NCBI GenBank assembly: GCA_934202095.1
Contig: CAKPXN010000021.1
Coordinates: 1 to 30,328 of the forward strand
Length of the DNA: 30,328 bases
Reading direction: 5' to 3'
Origin: an uncultured Veillonella sp.
GTDB lineage: Bacteria > Bacillota > Negativicutes > Veillonellales > Veillonellaceae
The position numbers and the translations under genes were made by a program. Positions 7,051 through 17,317 of this stretch are shown here, piece by piece; the stretch's first letter is position 1; the number at the start of each line of letters is the position of its first letter. The notes beneath the pieces were generated by a model. The model saw only the letters and a list, made by a program, of their open reading frames with translations. It did not search any database and was not told where the DNA came from.

Positions 7051-8362
7051 CCGTAACAGTTTCAGACTCAGGTAAAGGTGTTACACGTAACCGTGAAATA
7101 CGATAACCTTGCATCTTGATGACTTCAAATGTATAACCATAAGCATCAACAGTATCCCCCACAATTGGAGTACGGCCTAATAGACCGAAAATATAACCAC
7201 CAATCGTATCGGAATCAGAGTCTTCAATGTGAATATTCATCATTTCAGATACTTCATCGACGAGAACCTTACCATCAAATTCAAAGGAACCATCAGAATA
7301 ACTCATCGTAGCCGGCAAATGAGGTTCATGTTCGTCTTGAATATCCCCTACCAATTCTTCGATGATATCCTCTAACCCTACAAGGCCTACCATGCCACCG
7401 TATTCATCGACAACCACGGCTTGGTAAATACGACGTGTTCGCATGTATTGCAATAAGGTAGATAATTTCATAACCTCAGGAACAGTCAAGATATCTCGTT
7501 TGATGTTGCGCAAATCTTTTCTTGCCTGCTTTTGGCGTTCCATCAAATCCTTAATATGTACAAGGCCTACAATATGATCCTTATCTTCCACACACAATGG
7601 GTATCTCGTATGCGATGTAGAACGAATCACCTTCATGGCTTCATCATAACCATCTTCCACGAAAATACAATCCACATCTTGGCGAGGCACCATAACCTCT
7701 TTTGCCATACGTTCTACGAAGTTGAACACATTGTCTATCAACTCAGATTCTACCTGATTTAACTGACCTTCTTCGTGGCTTCGAGAAATCATCATACGCA
7801 ATTCCTCTTCCGTATATACAAGGTCTAGTTCTGTAAGGTATTTTGTTTGGTAAAATTTAAGAATACAATTGGATATTTTACTAGCTAACCATACAAAAGG
7901 GTATACAATCCGACCAACGCCAACGACGATGCGGCTATGCATATTGACATATTTTGTAGGGAATGATAACCCCAATGCTTTTGGTACAATTTCGCCAAAG
8001 ATGAGAACGATAAGACTAATGATAATAAGCAAGAGAAGGTCCAAAATATGATGAACCCATGTACCATGGATATTAAAAATATCCATAATACCTGCCACAA
8101 AGCTATTAAAGATATATGTGCCAGTACCCGCTAAGGTGAGAATGAAAAAGAGTATTAGAAATTGTGTAGTATTAAGGAAATACTCAGGATTTTGGTATAG
8201 CTTTAACAAAAATTGGCGATCCTTTTCATGGAGGATTTCCATATCTTCTACGTGTTCCTTGCGCAATCGTGCAAAGGAGAATTTTGCTACCACCAAAAAG
8301 TTAATTAAGAAAATACATACTATGCCGAACCCTATCGGTAACAGGGCATCTATACTGTCCAT
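7028..8362 (-). CDS. CNNM/CBS-domain membrane protein (CorC/HlyC family)
   Basis: This 444-residue protein has the full layout of the family often labelled hemolysin or magnesium/cobalt efflux protein. An N-terminal CNNM (DUF21) domain carries about four membrane spans (residues 1-185, with GEIVPKALGL near 123-132). A pair of CBS domains follows (about 200-325, beginning near EVMVPRQDVDCIFVE, with VDEYGGMVGLVGLEDI near the end). A C-terminal CorC/HlyC transporter-associated domain occupies about 345-432. CNNM proteins are Mg2+ transporters or regulators gated by nucleotide binding to the CBS pair; a real hemolysin role is doubtful. The start ATG has AAAGGA about 7 nt upstream. It lies between era and recO, overlapping recO, in a likely seven-gene operon. 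Confidence 0.85.
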   Translation of the reverse strand: MDSIDALLPIGFGIVCIFLINFLVVAKFSFARLRKEHVEDMEILHEKDRQFLLKLYQNPEYFLNTTQFLILFFILTLAGTGTYIFNSFVAGIMDIFNIHGTWVHHILDLLLLIIISLIVLIFGEIVPKALGLSFPTKYVNMHSRIVVGVGRIVYPFVWLASKISNCILKFYQTKYLTELDLVYTEEELRMMISRSHEEGQLNQVESELIDNVFNFVERMAKEVMVPRQDVDCIFVEDGYDEAMKVIRSTSHTRYPLCVEDKDHIVGLVHIKDLMERQKQARKDLRNIKRDILTVPEVMKLSTLLQYMRTRRIYQAVVVDEYGGMVGLVGLEDIIEELVGDIQDEHEPHLPATMSYSDGSFEFDGKVLVDEVSEMMNIHIEDSDSDTIGGYIFGLLGRTPIVGDTVDAYGYTFEVIKMQGYRISRLRVTPLPESETVTDDEHEQD

Positions 8363-8402
8363 AACAATCCTTTCTAACTATAATCAATCTAAATAATCTA
8401 AT

Positions 8403-9302
8403 CTATTTTTTATATCCCAATTCTGAAAGCATCCCCGATTTATTACGCCAATCTTTTTTAACCTTAACCCATAAATCAAGATATACTTTTGTAGCCAACA
8501 ACTTTTGAATGTCCATGCGCGCTTCCGCACCAATCTTGCGTAGTAACGCACCTTTATTACCAATGATGATTCCCTTTTGAGAGTCGCGTTCACAATAGAT
8601 GGTAGCACGAATATATGTGGTTCCGTCATCACGGGTCTTCATTTCATCTACATCGACAGCGATGGCATGAGGAATTTCATCACGGGTAGACAACAAAATC
8701 TTTTCGCGAACGATATCGGAAATAATCAATCGTTCTGGTTGGTCCGTAATCATATCTTCTGGGAAATATTGAGGACCTTCTGGCAAATGCTCACCTAGCA
8801 CATTAAGGAGTTCGGATAAATTTTCTTTATTCTTTGCCGAAATAGGAATGACACCTTCAAATGGATACGCATCTTGATAAGACACGATGGCTTCTAATAC
8901 TTGTTCTTTTTGCAGTGTATCGATTTTATTGACTACGAGAAATACCGGTACTTTCACACGCTTTAATTGTTCAATGATGAAATTATCTCCCGGACCTCGT
9001 TTTTCATTACCTGCCACAACAAATAGAACAGCCTCTGTTTCCTTCAAAGATTCAATAGCTGCATCGACCATGAATTCACCAAGTTTATGTTTTGGCTTAT
9101 GTACACCAGGTGTATCCATGAAAACAATTTGTTTTTCTTCATCGGTGTAAACACAAATAATGCGGTTACGCGTTGTCTGTGCCTTATCAGATACAATGGC
9201 AATCTTGTCACCTATCAAGGCATTAATCATCGTTGATTTACCTACATTTGGTCGTCCTACAACGGCTACGAAGCCGGATTTAAAGTGTTCTGCTTTATTC
9301 AT
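8403..9302 (-). CDS. era: Ribosome-associated GTPase Era
   Basis: Era binds the 3' end of 16S rRNA and helps mature the 30S subunit. With the start used here (299 residues, the usual length) the G1 motif GRPNVGKS is at about 15-22, the switch region QTTRNRI follows, then G3 DTPG and G4 NKID. A C-terminal KH RNA-binding domain contains [14 protein letters not shown]. The chosen ATG overlaps the ybeY stop by eight bases (ATGAATAA). An in-frame ATG eight codons upstream, further inside ybeY, is less likely because the extra residues do not match the family's normal N terminus. It lies between ybeY and the CNNM gene, and the ybeY-era pair is itself a ribosome-maturation unit. Confidence 0.95.
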   Translation of the reverse strand: MNKAEHFKSGFVAVVGRPNVGKSTMINALIGDKIAIVSDKAQTTRNRIICVYTDEEKQIVFMDTPGVHKPKHKLGEFMVDAAIESLKETEAVLFVVAGNEKRGPGDNFIIEQLKRVKVPVFLVVNKIDTLQKEQVLEAIVSYQDAYPFEGVIPISAKNKENLSELLNVLGEHLPEGPQYFPEDMITDQPERLIISDIVREKILLSTRDEIPHAIAVDVDEMKTRDDGTTYIRATIYCERDSQKGIIIGNKGALLRKIGAEARMDIQKLLATKVYLDLWVKVKKDWRNKSGMLSELGYKK

Positions 9303-9771
9303 TATATGGTTGATCCTCTCGTACATACCCTAAATTAGAAAGCACAAATTCTTCTTCTGTGCGCATTTCTTTTTTATCTTCATCGGTCATATGGTCATAG
9401 CCTAAGATATGCAAACAACTATGTGTTGTTAAATAGGCTAATTCCCGTTCAAAACTATGTCCGTATTCGATAGCTTGTTCATGAGCTCGTTCCAAGGAAA
9501 GTATCATATCCCCCAATAAGTGATGTTCCTCTTCACTACCTTCGTAATCGTCCCCTTCATTAAGAGCAAAGGACAATACATCTGTTGGTCTATCAATATC
9601 GCGATATTCCTTATTTAACTCATGAATTTTCTTATTGTCGCATAGTAGAATGCTTAACTCATCATCTTCGAGACCATACACGCGGCTCACTTCATCGCAA
9701 ACCTTTTGTATAACCTCTTCAATCTTAGCATCTTTTGCTATACCCTCATCATAACTAATTTGTATATGCAT
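9295..9771 (-). CDS. ybeY: Endoribonuclease YbeY (16S rRNA maturation)
   Basis: YbeY is a zinc-dependent single-strand endoribonuclease needed for 16S rRNA 3' end processing and late ribosome quality control. The 158-residue length is normal for the family. The three-histidine metal site is intact: His117, His121 and His127 in [13 protein letters not shown]. The family motif RPTDVLSF is at residues 61-68. It follows phoH with a gap of only five bases and overlaps era, giving the common phoH-ybeY-era block. PhoH and Era are known or suspected partners of YbeY in ribosome maturation. Confidence 0.95.
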   Translation of the reverse strand: MHIQISYDEGIAKDAKIEEVIQKVCDEVSRVYGLEDDELSILLCDNKKIHELNKEYRDIDRPTDVLSFALNEGDDYEGSEEEHHLLGDMILSLERAHEQAIEYGHSFERELAYLTTHSCLHILGYDHMTDEDKKEMRTEEEFVLSNLGYVREDQPYNE

Positions 9772-9776
9772 AATTC

Positions 9777-10745
9777 TTATTCTTCCTTTGAAAGCTTTTG
9801 ATGGTACGCATCATAGGCTTTTACGATGCGACCTACCAAATCATGACGCACCACATCTTGATCTGTAAAATACACCATATGAATACCAGACACGTGTTTT
9901 AATACCTTTTCTGCTTCATAGAGACCAGATGTCACACGCGGAGGCAAGTCAATTTGTGTTTTATCGCCATTGACGACCATTTTAGAGTTATTACCTAAAC
10001 GGGTTAAGAACATCTTCATTTGCTCTGCCGTCGTATTCTGTGCTTCATCCAAGATAACGAAAGCATTTTCTAATGTACGACCGCGCATGTACGCCAGTGG
10101 TGCCACCTCGATTGTACCCCGTTCCATAAAGCGTTGTACTTGTTCAATACCAAACATTTCATGCAACGCATCATAGAGTGGACGCAAATAAGGATCCACC
10201 TTATCTTGTAATTCGCCAGGTAAGAAACCGAGCCGTTCACCAGCTTCTACGGCAGGGCGCGTCAAAATAATCTTATCTACATTGCGATTTTTCAAGTAAA
10301 ACGCGGCTAATGCAACAGCCAAGAACGTTTTACCTGTACCGGCAGGTCCGATACCAAAGGTGATGGTATTCTTTCGAATACTATCTACATATTGTTTTTG
10401 ACCTTCCGTCTTTGGCGTAATGCTTTTACCACGCATCGTTACGGACAAGGTATCCTCGAACATGGAGTGAAGGGCATCTCCTTTGCCATTCATCACCATC
10501 TTAGCCGCAATGCGTACTTGAGATTCGGTGATAGTACTGCCCTCTTTATAGAGGAATACAAGTTCCTCTAATGTCCGATATAGCGCCTCTACGTGAAGCT
10601 CGTCCCCTTTTATGACAACTGTATCACCGCGAGATACGATATCCGCAGGAATGACTTCATTCATCATTTGTAAATATCTATTGTGTTGACCTAGTATAGA
10701 TTGTGCTAAGTCATAGGTAGGAAAGGTAAATACCCGTTCGCTCAT
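9777..10745 (-). CDS. PhoH-like ATPase (PhoL/YbeZ type)
   Basis: This cytoplasmic P-loop ATPase of 322 residues has Walker A GPAGTGKT at about 133-140 and Walker B VILDEAQN at about 230-237, with [17 protein letters not shown] between them, a signature of the PhoH family. A short N-terminal KH-like segment precedes the ATPase core, as in YbeZ/PhoL. The family is thought to act as an RNA helicase-like partner of YbeY. Its ATG overlaps the stop of the upstream radical SAM gene by four bases (ATGA) and it is five bases from ybeY, so the three genes are probably translated together. Despite the name, phosphate regulation is not implied by the context. Confidence 0.92.
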   Translation of the reverse strand: MSERVFTFPTYDLAQSILGQHNRYLQMMNEVIPADIVSRGDTVVIKGDELHVEALYRTLEELVFLYKEGSTITESQVRIAAKMVMNGKGDALHSMFEDTLSVTMRGKSITPKTEGQKQYVDSIRKNTITFGIGPAGTGKTFLAVALAAFYLKNRNVDKIILTRPAVEAGERLGFLPGELQDKVDPYLRPLYDALHEMFGIEQVQRFMERGTIEVAPLAYMRGRTLENAFVILDEAQNTTAEQMKMFLTRLGNNSKMVVNGDKTQIDLPPRVTSGLYEAEKVLKHVSGIHMVYFTDQDVVRHDLVGRIVKAYDAYHQKLSKEE

Positions 10746-11719
10746 GCTTGTCCCCCATCTATAAATTTACGTACTGCTTTACCATTTAAATAATCACACA
10801 AATCGCCTTGATGTGCATCTAGTTCATCCATCATATCGTCGATTAAATCCTGTACACGCCACCAGCCCATAGACCAATTGGTAAATAATGTATTATCCTC
10901 TGGAGCACGCCCCACTAATCGTTGCAACACGATATCTGGATGGAGATGCCGTAAAAACTGAACAACGCGCTCTGCATACTCCTCGGCGCTTATCAAGGTA
11001 ATTTGACCTTCTTCATACCATTTGGCCATCAATGTATCTTTCACAATATATAGGGCATGTAACTTTACTTGGTCAACGCCAAGGGATGATAAAATTTTAG
11101 CCCCTTCAATGGTATCCTCCATCGTATCCCATGGCAAATTAACAATCATATGTGTGGTCACATTAAATCCATAACGCTTAATGCGTAAAACCGCATCGAT
11201 AAACTGAGCTAAGTCGTGGCCTCGATTGATTTTCTCAAGTGTATGATAATTAACGGTTTGCAATCCTAATTCAATGTAGATATCCTTATGAAATCGCTGT
11301 TGTATATCCTGCAAAACATCTAAATATTCATTGGAAATACAATCCGGTCTCGTAGCGATAGCAATCCCCACGGCTTCATCGATACAGCCTTGTTCCATAT
11401 AAGATTTGAAATCCTCAAGAGGTAAATAGGTATTACTAAAATTTTGATAATAAGGTATAAATTTTTTAGCCTTATATTTAGGTCCGATGTGTGCAATATT
11501 TTCTTCTAATTGCATACGCACCGTCATCCATGCAGGTCTATTTTCATAACCCGCACCGATTTCCCCACAGAATGTACATCCTCCAACACCAGCTGACCCA
11601 TCTCGATTAGGGCAAGTTAAAGGTAATGCAACAGGTAATTTATATACCTTTTCACCATATGTTTCTTTATAAAATTTTGACACCATCCGGTACCGTTTCG
11701 GTCTCGTTGTATCTGACAT
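10742..11719 (-). CDS. Radical SAM protein of the YhcC/TIGR01212 family
   Basis: The 325-residue protein has the family's early cysteine pattern, Cys36 (LTCPNRDG), Cys48 and Cys51 (GGCTFCGE), expected to hold a [4Fe-4S] cluster that cleaves S-adenosylmethionine. The conserved TRPDCI segment and the HMIVNLPWDT stretch fit the TIM-barrel core of this group. The biochemical reaction of YhcC-like proteins is not firmly known. It lies 14 bp after another radical SAM gene and overlaps phoH by four bases, so it is embedded in a translation/ribosome-maturation operon. An RNA or ribosome modification role is possible, but this is inference from context. Confidence 0.85.
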   Translation of the reverse strand: MSDTTRPKRYRMVSKFYKETYGEKVYKLPVALPLTCPNRDGSAGVGGCTFCGEIGAGYENRPAWMTVRMQLEENIAHIGPKYKAKKFIPYYQNFSNTYLPLEDFKSYMEQGCIDEAVGIAIATRPDCISNEYLDVLQDIQQRFHKDIYIELGLQTVNYHTLEKINRGHDLAQFIDAVLRIKRYGFNVTTHMIVNLPWDTMEDTIEGAKILSSLGVDQVKLHALYIVKDTLMAKWYEEGQITLISAEEYAERVVQFLRHLHPDIVLQRLVGRAPEDNTLFTNWSMGWWRVQDLIDDMMDELDAHQGDLCDYLNGKAVRKFIDGGQA

Positions 11720-11733
11720 AACACTCCTCTATA

Positions 11734-13479
11734 TCATTGTATGTTTTCCGGGCGAATGAATGGGGCCACCTCTTTATTCACATCTATAATCACTGTGAAA
11801 GCCCCTTCTGGTATATGTCGAATCCCTAAATAGGTTGCTGTTTCACGGCTCATGATCATTTCCACATATTGTTGGCGAATTTTGCGCCATTCCTTGAATG
11901 TATAATTTGGAATAAATGTAGACGCAATCTCTTCATTGCGCCAGAATGCTTCGCCCACTTGTAGCAATTCCTTCGTTTGTTTCGGCAATCCTACTGCTTC
12001 GCTACGAACCTTACCGCGATAACTTACCAATGTATCGTATTGCAATAATTCTGCAGCTATCGTATCACCTTTTGCAAGGAAAAAACGATATAAGAATTCA
12101 ATTTGGTCTATATCCTTAAGATTAACCTTATGATTACCTTCCTTAAGCCATGCTCTCGTCATATCACAGAAGTAACTAAATGCATCCGTTTCACCGTGAA
12201 TCAATTGCTGTCCAATATAGCCAAAGGTTGTTCTAAATCGTTCACTATTATAAAAACGCTCAAATACATCTTCAAAATATTTCAAGAATCGTACATCATC
12301 ATAAGGTAGTACATGCGTACTTAGAACCTCATATGGAGCCAATGGATCTGCTACATACTTGTATTCACGCATCCGTCGTACACCAGAACCTTTTAGCAAT
12401 TTTAAGAATCCAATTTGTAATGCATGAGGTTGTAAGCTAAATAGATCGTTAAAAGATTTTCCAAACCGATTAAAATCCTCGTGCGGCAATCCTACGATAA
12501 GATCCATGTGAACATGCGTACGCCCAGCTTGAATGATAGGACGTATAGATTTTTGAATGTATGGCCAATCATTATAGCGATTGATAGCATCTAATGTTTT
12601 CTTATGCGTACTTTGTACACCTACCTCGATTTGAATACGTCCAGGCGGCGTTTCACAAAGAATGTTGGTTTCCCACTCCGTCATGAGCTCCGGTTCCATT
12701 TCTAAGTGGAAATTCATATCTGTGTCGCTATCTCTCATGAACTCCATAAGTGGTCTATGATGATGAGGCGCACAGTTAAATGTACGGTCTACAAATTTTA
12801 CTTGCTTCACACCATGATCAATAAACCATTGTAGTTCTTCTAATGTCCGCTCTTGAGGAAAGAATCGTACCGTATTTTTATTGCCCGATAAACAGTATTG
12901 ACAGGAAAAAGGACAACCACGAGAAGATTCATAATAAATAATCTTATGCTCTAAATCATCCATATCTTCCTCTGTATATGGAAATGGTATAGTAGATAAA
13001 TCACGAACCTCTACGGCCTCTATAGAGCCTAAAATACTACCATCCCTACGTCCTCTCACGCCGGGAATCACAGGATCTAATCCATCATTACCAAGCTGTA
13101 AGGCTGTTACAAGGGCATGGAATGCTTCTTCGCCCTCACCTTGTACAATATAATCGATATTCGGACATCGTTCTAATAGTTCATCGGCTGTGAAAGAAAC
13201 CTCTGGTCCGCCCAATACGATTTTAATATCGGGCCGTACGGCTTTCACCATGTCCACCACATGTAGTGTCATTTCGATATTCCAGATATAACAAGCAAAG
13301 CCTAATATATCGATATCGTGTTCCGTAATATCGCTGAGAATATGCAAAACAGGCATATTAATAGTATATTCCACTATATCGTATGCCTGTCCATGGGCTT
13401 CACCATAAGCCTTGAGATATCTCAAGGCTAGTGAAGAATGTATAAATTTTGAGTTTAATGTTGATAGAACTACGTTCAT
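11734..13479 (-). CDS. B12-binding-domain radical SAM protein (DUF4080-type)
   Basis: The 581-residue protein has an N-terminal cobalamin-binding-like Rossmann domain (about 1-130, with VLGGPEVSF at 88-96 and YIVQGEGEEAF at 110-120). A radical SAM core follows, with the CxxxCxxC cluster motif at Cys189, Cys193 and Cys196 (RGCPFSCQYC). A long C-terminal region of about 200 residues resembles the DUF4080 tail of this subgroup. Class B radical SAM enzymes of this kind are often methyltransferases or methylthiotransferases, but the substrate here is unknown. No typical DxHxxG B12 motif is obvious, so cobalamin may not be bound. It starts at an ATG after AAAGGGG and is the first gene of the operon leading to recO. 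Confidence 0.82.
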   Translation of the reverse strand: MNVVLSTLNSKFIHSSLALRYLKAYGEAHGQAYDIVEYTINMPVLHILSDITEHDIDILGFACYIWNIEMTLHVVDMVKAVRPDIKIVLGGPEVSFTADELLERCPNIDYIVQGEGEEAFHALVTALQLGNDGLDPVIPGVRGRRDGSILGSIEAVEVRDLSTIPFPYTEEDMDDLEHKIIYYESSRGCPFSCQYCLSGNKNTVRFFPQERTLEELQWFIDHGVKQVKFVDRTFNCAPHHHRPLMEFMRDSDTDMNFHLEMEPELMTEWETNILCETPPGRIQIEVGVQSTHKKTLDAINRYNDWPYIQKSIRPIIQAGRTHVHMDLIVGLPHEDFNRFGKSFNDLFSLQPHALQIGFLKLLKGSGVRRMREYKYVADPLAPYEVLSTHVLPYDDVRFLKYFEDVFERFYNSERFRTTFGYIGQQLIHGETDAFSYFCDMTRAWLKEGNHKVNLKDIDQIEFLYRFFLAKGDTIAAELLQYDTLVSYRGKVRSEAVGLPKQTKELLQVGEAFWRNEEIASTFIPNYTFKEWRKIRQQYVEMIMSRETATYLGIRHIPEGAFTVIIDVNKEVAPFIRPENIQ

Positions 13480-13534
13480 AGTACCCCTTTAGCATCATCG
13501 AATGGACTTGCCACCGTCTTGTCATAATAGATAT

Positions 13535-13540
13535 ATTATA
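13535..13540 (-). promoter_or_regulatory. Extended -10 promoter of the radical SAM-to-recO operon
   Basis: The minus strand has TGG immediately before TATAAT, an extended -10 (TGnTATAAT). It lies about 56 bp upstream of the first ATG of the operon and just past the stop of the small membrane protein gene. The -35 region is poor (TTATCT at 17-bp spacing), which is usual for extended -10 promoters. Confidence 0.5.
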
Positions 13541-13543
13541 CCA

Positions 13544-13906
13544 TTAAAACAAGCCTAAGATAAAGGAGATAATAGCCCCTACTAGGATGACCACGCCAAC
13601 GATGGACAAGATGATGCCACCAAAGAATACGATAGCTGCTAAGATCGCAGCTAATACAATAATCATAATGATACGGCTTAGCCAACTAGAACCGCCAAAA
13701 TGATATACCTTCACACGAGGGCCATAGTCTTGAAATTGGTCATAATCACCTTGCTCTTCTTTTTGAGTAGGTGTAAATGCAACTTCCACAGTATCCCCTG
13801 CTTCATCAATGGTAACCCCATCAAAATCGCGGCGCTCTGTATCGCTTAAGACACGTGTCTTAGTTTCTTGTTCTTTATTTTCATTCATTGTATCTTGGTT
13901 ATTCAT
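13544..13906 (-). CDS. Small acidic-head, two-span membrane protein, unknown
   Basis: I do not recognise this 120-residue protein. The first 70 residues are charged and acidic (rich in Glu and Asp) and probably cytoplasmic. The last 45 residues are almost wholly hydrophobic (from about Trp75 to the end) and can form two membrane helices with a short glycine turn. There are no cysteines and no catalytic motif. The ATG has AAGGAAA about 7 nt upstream, and an extended -10 promoter lies about 46 bp before it. It stands between the gat terminator and the next operon's promoter, so it is probably a single-gene unit or is read through into the radical SAM operon. Amino acid composition and the ribosome binding site support a real gene, but the function is unknown. 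Confidence 0.7.
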   Translation of the reverse strand: MNNQDTMNENKEQETKTRVLSDTERRDFDGVTIDEAGDTVEVAFTPTQKEEQGDYDQFQDYGPRVKVYHFGGSSWLSRIIMIIVLAAILAAIVFFGGIILSIVGVVILVGAIISFILGLF

Positions 13907-13951
13907 GATATTTTCCTTATCACAAAACTATTAATCAATTTTATACAATTT

Positions 13952-13957
13952 ATTATA
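13952..13957 (-). promoter_or_regulatory. Extended -10 promoter of the small membrane protein gene
   Basis: ATGGTATAAT on the minus strand gives a TGn-extended -10 box, 46 bp upstream of the ATG and just after the gat operon terminator. The candidate -35 at 17-bp spacing is weak (TTTTGT). Confidence 0.5.
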
Positions 13958-13982
13958 CCATAATAGTCATGGAAACAAAATA

Positions 13983-14010
13983 TCCCCTATGGTAAATATA
14001 CCATAGAGGA
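13983..14010 (-). terminator. Terminator of the gatCAB operon
   Basis: On the minus strand a 12-bp stem (TCCTCTATGGTA with TACCATAGGGGA, including a G-U pair) has a 4-nt loop and is followed by TATTTTGTTT. It lies about 45 bp after the gatB stop. Confidence 0.75.
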
Positions 14011-14054
14011 CAATTCGTTTATGCAATCTTAAGATGAACTAAGTCAAGACAGTC

Positions 14055-15503
14055 TTATTCGTTTAAGAATTTTTGTAATAATTGGTTAACCATACCAGGG
14101 TTAGCACGGCCTTTGGATTCTTTCATAACTTGACCTACCAAGAAACCGATAGCTTTACCATTGCCGCCCTTAAAGTCGGCCACTGGTTGTGGGTTGTTGG
14201 CGATAACTTGTTTTACGATTTCTTCAATAGCGCCAGTATCTGTAATTTGAACAAGACCTTCTTCTTTTACGATAGTATCCGCATCCTTGCCGGATTCCCA
14301 CATGGATACGATAACTTTTTTTGCAATTTTACCGGAAATAGTGCCTTTTTCGATAAGAGCAATCATACCAGCTAAGTTTTCAGGGCTTACCTTGGATTCA
14401 CCAAATGTTAAGCCGCTTTCATTGATCATCTTAGACAAGTCACCAAGCATCCAGTTAGCCACAGTCTTAGGATCTGCGCCAGCTTTCACAGTTGCATCTA
14501 AATAATCAGCCGTCTTACGAGCCATGGTAAGGATGATTGCATCTTCACGAGACAAACCATATTCGGATACAAAGCGCGCAATCTTAGCATCTTGTAACTC
14601 AGGCAAAGATTTACGAACTTCTTCGATTTTTTCGTCCGTAATCACGATTGGTACCAAATCTGGTTCTGGGAAGTAACGGTAATCGTTTTCTTCGTCCTTC
14701 TTACGCATGCCAAGAGTGATGCCTTGTGCATCATCCCACGTACGTGTTTCTTGGTCTACTTTGCCACCTGCTTCGATAAGCTTAGCTTGACGCAATGCTT
14801 CATATTCAACAACCTTTTGGATAGCTGTTAAGGAGTTAACATTTTTAGTTTCTGTACGTGTACCAAATTCTTTGGAGCCACGAAGACGTACGGATACGTT
14901 ACAGTCACCACGCAAGGAACCTTCTTCCATACGACCGTCAGATACTTCTAAGTATTGCAAAATGGAACGCAATTTTTCAACGTATGCTTTCGCTTCTGCA
15001 CCGGAGCGAATATCTGGTTCAGATACGATTTCAAGGAGAGGTACGCCTGTACGGTTATAGTCAACATTAGAAGAATTGGAGTCGGAAATCGTATTACCGC
15101 TATGAACCAATTTACCAGCGTCTTCTTCCATGTGAATGCGTGTGATACCGATGCGTTTAGTTTCACCATTTACTTCAATGTCTAAGTGACCATTCAAGCA
15201 AATTGGCAAATCGTATTGAGATGTTTGATAGTTTTTAGGCAAATCAGGATAGTAGTAGTTTTTACGGTCAAATTTGTTGAATTTAAGAATTTCACAATTC
15301 AACGCTAAACCTACTTTGATGGCAAATTCTACTACTTGTTTATTCAACACAGGCATAGCACCAGGTAAGCCTAGACATACTGGGCATACATGTGTATTTT
15401 GATCACCGCCGAATTCAGTGGTACAACCACAGAAGATTTTAGACTTAGTCTTAAGCTCTGTATGAACCTCTAAACCAACGACTGTTTCGTATTTACTACT
15501 CAT
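14055..15503 (-). CDS. gatB: Asp-tRNA(Asn)/Glu-tRNA(Gln) amidotransferase subunit B
   Basis: GatB binds the misacylated tRNA and phosphorylates its Glu or Asp side chain before amidation. The protein starts [17 protein letters not shown], where the GLEVH motif is typical. The metal-binding cysteine cluster CGC...CPVCLGLPG follows, then the HMEEDAGK motif and a C-terminal YqeY-like helical tail that ends in the [12 protein letters not shown] segment. Starting at this ATG gives 482 residues, the usual length. It follows GGAGG by about 7 nt and overlaps the gatA stop by four bases (ATGA). A GTG twelve codons upstream in the same frame lies inside gatA and lacks a site. It is the last gene of gatC-gatA-gatB. 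Confidence 0.96.
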   Translation of the reverse strand: MSSKYETVVGLEVHTELKTKSKIFCGCTTEFGGDQNTHVCPVCLGLPGAMPVLNKQVVEFAIKVGLALNCEILKFNKFDRKNYYYPDLPKNYQTSQYDLPICLNGHLDIEVNGETKRIGITRIHMEEDAGKLVHSGNTISDSNSSNVDYNRTGVPLLEIVSEPDIRSGAEAKAYVEKLRSILQYLEVSDGRMEEGSLRGDCNVSVRLRGSKEFGTRTETKNVNSLTAIQKVVEYEALRQAKLIEAGGKVDQETRTWDDAQGITLGMRKKDEENDYRYFPEPDLVPIVITDEKIEEVRKSLPELQDAKIARFVSEYGLSREDAIILTMARKTADYLDATVKAGADPKTVANWMLGDLSKMINESGLTFGESKVSPENLAGMIALIEKGTISGKIAKKVIVSMWESGKDADTIVKEEGLVQITDTGAIEEIVKQVIANNPQPVADFKGGNGKAIGFLVGQVMKESKGRANPGMVNQLLQKFLNE

Positions 15504-16960
15504 AGAGAAACCTCCCCAGTTGGTGCTACTAATTGACAATCTGGACGTGCTTGTTCGAATGTGAAAGCGGCACGTAACAATGTTTCTTCGCCCATTGCAG
15601 GACCCAATAATTGCAAGCCGATTGGCAAGTTATCGCTACTCATGCCCGCAGGAATGCTAATACCAGGAATACCTGCTAAGTTAGCTGGAACTGTACAAAT
15701 ATCTTCTAAGTACATAGCTAATGGGTCATTGATTTTTTCACCAAACTTATACGCTGTGTTAGGAGCTGTTGGAGCCAATAACAAATCAACCTTGGAGAAG
15801 GCTGCATCGAATTCATTTTTGATAACGCGACGTACTTTAAGGGCTTTCAAATAGTATGCGTCATAATAACCTGCACTCAATACATAGGTACCGAGCAAGA
15901 TACGACGTTGTACTTCTGGGCCAAAGCCTTCTGTACGAGTTTTAGTAGACATTTCTACCAAATTATCTGCAGGCATGCGCAAACCATAGCTTACACCATC
16001 ATAACGAGCCAAGTTGGAACTTGCTTCAGCCAATGCGATGATATAGTATGCAGACAAAGCGTATTTTGTGCTAGGTAAGGAAACCTCAACGATTTCAGCA
16101 CCTAATTTTATATACGTTTCGATAGCTTCATCGATAGCCTTGCGTACTTCTGCATTAAGACCATCGCCAAAGAATTCTTTTGGCACACCAATTTTCAAAT
16201 TCTTAACATCATTAACAAGCGCTTTTGTATAATCTACACGCTCACCAGGAATGGATGTAGAGTCTTTAGGGTCATGGCCAGCAATGGCATTTAATACCAA
16301 TGCAGCATCAGTTACGTCACGCGTAACAGGTCCAATTTGATCCAAGGAAGATGCAAAGGCGATCAAACCATAACGAGATACATTACCATAGGTTGGTTTC
16401 ATACCTACCACACCACAGAAGGATGCTGGTTGGCGGATAGAACCACCTGTATCGGAGCCCAATGCCCAGATAGCAGAACCGCTGGATACTGCCGCTGCAC
16501 TACCACCGGAAGAACCGCCTGGTACGCATTCTAAATTCCATGGATTAGCTGTTTTAGCTAATGCAGAATTTTCTGTAGAACCGCCCATGGCAAATTCGTC
16601 CATGTTGAGTTTACCTAAGCTAACCAAGTGATTAGCTTGTAATCGTTCAATAACGGATGCATTATATGGAGGAATGAAATGTTCCAACATTTTAGATGCA
16701 CATGTAGCAGGTTGATCTTTAATACAAATATTATCCTTAATAGCACCAGGAATACCTGCTAATGGGGAAATAGCTTCACCCTTTGCAATAGCTTCATCAA
16801 CAGCTTTTGCAGATGCTAATGCTAGTTCGTGGGAATCAGATAAATACGCATGTACCTCTGGTTCCACTTTTGCTTTGTGACTAATCACTGCATTTGTTAA
16901 TTCGACAGCACTGATTTCTTTGTTCACTAATTTAGTGTGTAATTCATGAATTGTTGCCAC
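15500..16960 (-). CDS. gatA: Asp-tRNA(Asn)/Glu-tRNA(Gln) amidotransferase subunit A
   Basis: GatA is the glutaminase that releases ammonia from glutamine and channels it to GatB. The 486-residue amidase-signature protein has the complete catalytic triad: Lys75 (PGAIKDN), Ser150 (GGSSGGS) and the nucleophile Ser174 ([10 protein letters not shown]). The spacing is the same as in the Staphylococcus aureus enzyme. It starts at a GTG codon with AGGAGG 8 nt upstream; no better ATG matches the family N terminus. It sits 11 bp after gatC and overlaps gatB. The presence of gatCAB means Gln-tRNA, and probably Asn-tRNA, is made by the indirect route in this organism. Confidence 0.96.
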   Translation of the reverse strand: MATIHELHTKLVNKEISAVELTNAVISHKAKVEPEVHAYLSDSHELALASAKAVDEAIAKGEAISPLAGIPGAIKDNICIKDQPATCASKMLEHFIPPYNASVIERLQANHLVSLGKLNMDEFAMGGSTENSALAKTANPWNLECVPGGSSGGSAAAVSSGSAIWALGSDTGGSIRQPASFCGVVGMKPTYGNVSRYGLIAFASSLDQIGPVTRDVTDAALVLNAIAGHDPKDSTSIPGERVDYTKALVNDVKNLKIGVPKEFFGDGLNAEVRKAIDEAIETYIKLGAEIVEVSLPSTKYALSAYYIIALAEASSNLARYDGVSYGLRMPADNLVEMSTKTRTEGFGPEVQRRILLGTYVLSAGYYDAYYLKALKVRRVIKNEFDAAFSKVDLLLAPTAPNTAYKFGEKINDPLAMYLEDICTVPANLAGIPGISIPAGMSSDNLPIGLQLLGPAMGEETLLRAAFTFEQARPDCQLVAPTGEVSL

Positions 16961-16971
16961 AGTGAAACCTC

Positions 16972-17262
16972 CTATTCTTGTACAACGCGTGGTACCTTAA
17001 AGTACCCATCTTCTTCTTCAGGTGCATTAGACAATGCTAAGTCGTGGTCTAAAGAAGGTTTAGTCTCATCTTCTCTAAACACATTATGTAAAGGAACAGC
17101 ATGAGCCATTACTTCTACATCATCTAATTCTAATTCATTTAACTCTGCTACATACGTTAAGATATCGGATAATTCCTTCTCAACGCTAGCCATTTTATCT
17201 TCTTTTACTTCTAATCGGGACAGTAAAGCGATTTTCTTAATTTCCTCTTGGCTGATTTTCAT
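16972..17262 (-). CDS. gatC: Asp-tRNA(Asn)/Glu-tRNA(Gln) amidotransferase subunit C
   Basis: GatC is the small belt subunit that holds GatA and GatB together. The 96-residue protein has the family pattern: an N-terminal helix pair ([17 protein letters not shown]), an [25 protein letters not shown] middle, then a conserved extended tail with NVFREDE and a C-terminal YFKVPRVV. The ATG used follows AAAGGA by 9 nt. An in-frame ATG six codons upstream contains that ribosome binding site within its own first codons, so it is rejected. It is the first gene of the gat operon, directly behind a near-consensus promoter. Confidence 0.93.
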   Translation of the reverse strand: MKISQEEIKKIALLSRLEVKEDKMASVEKELSDILTYVAELNELELDDVEVMAHAVPLHNVFREDETKPSLDHDLALSNAPEEEDGYFKVPRVVQE

Positions 17263-17288
17263 CGGTCCACATCCTTTCATATCTTATT

Positions 17289-17317
17289 ATTATAAAGCAA
17301 ATAGGTTTTATTTTCAA
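17289..17317 (-). promoter_or_regulatory. Strong promoter of gatCAB
   Basis: On the minus strand TTGAAA (17312-17317), a 17-bp spacer and a perfect TATAAT (17289-17294) stand 27 bp upstream of the gatC ATG, right after the ligA stop. No terminator separates ligA from gatC, so gat is probably transcribed both from this promoter and by read-through from pcrA-ligA. Confidence 0.7.

Noticed and set aside
8384..8632. Minus-strand 82-codon frame near the era 3' end
   Set aside because: Out-of-frame overlap with the well-supported KH domain of era.
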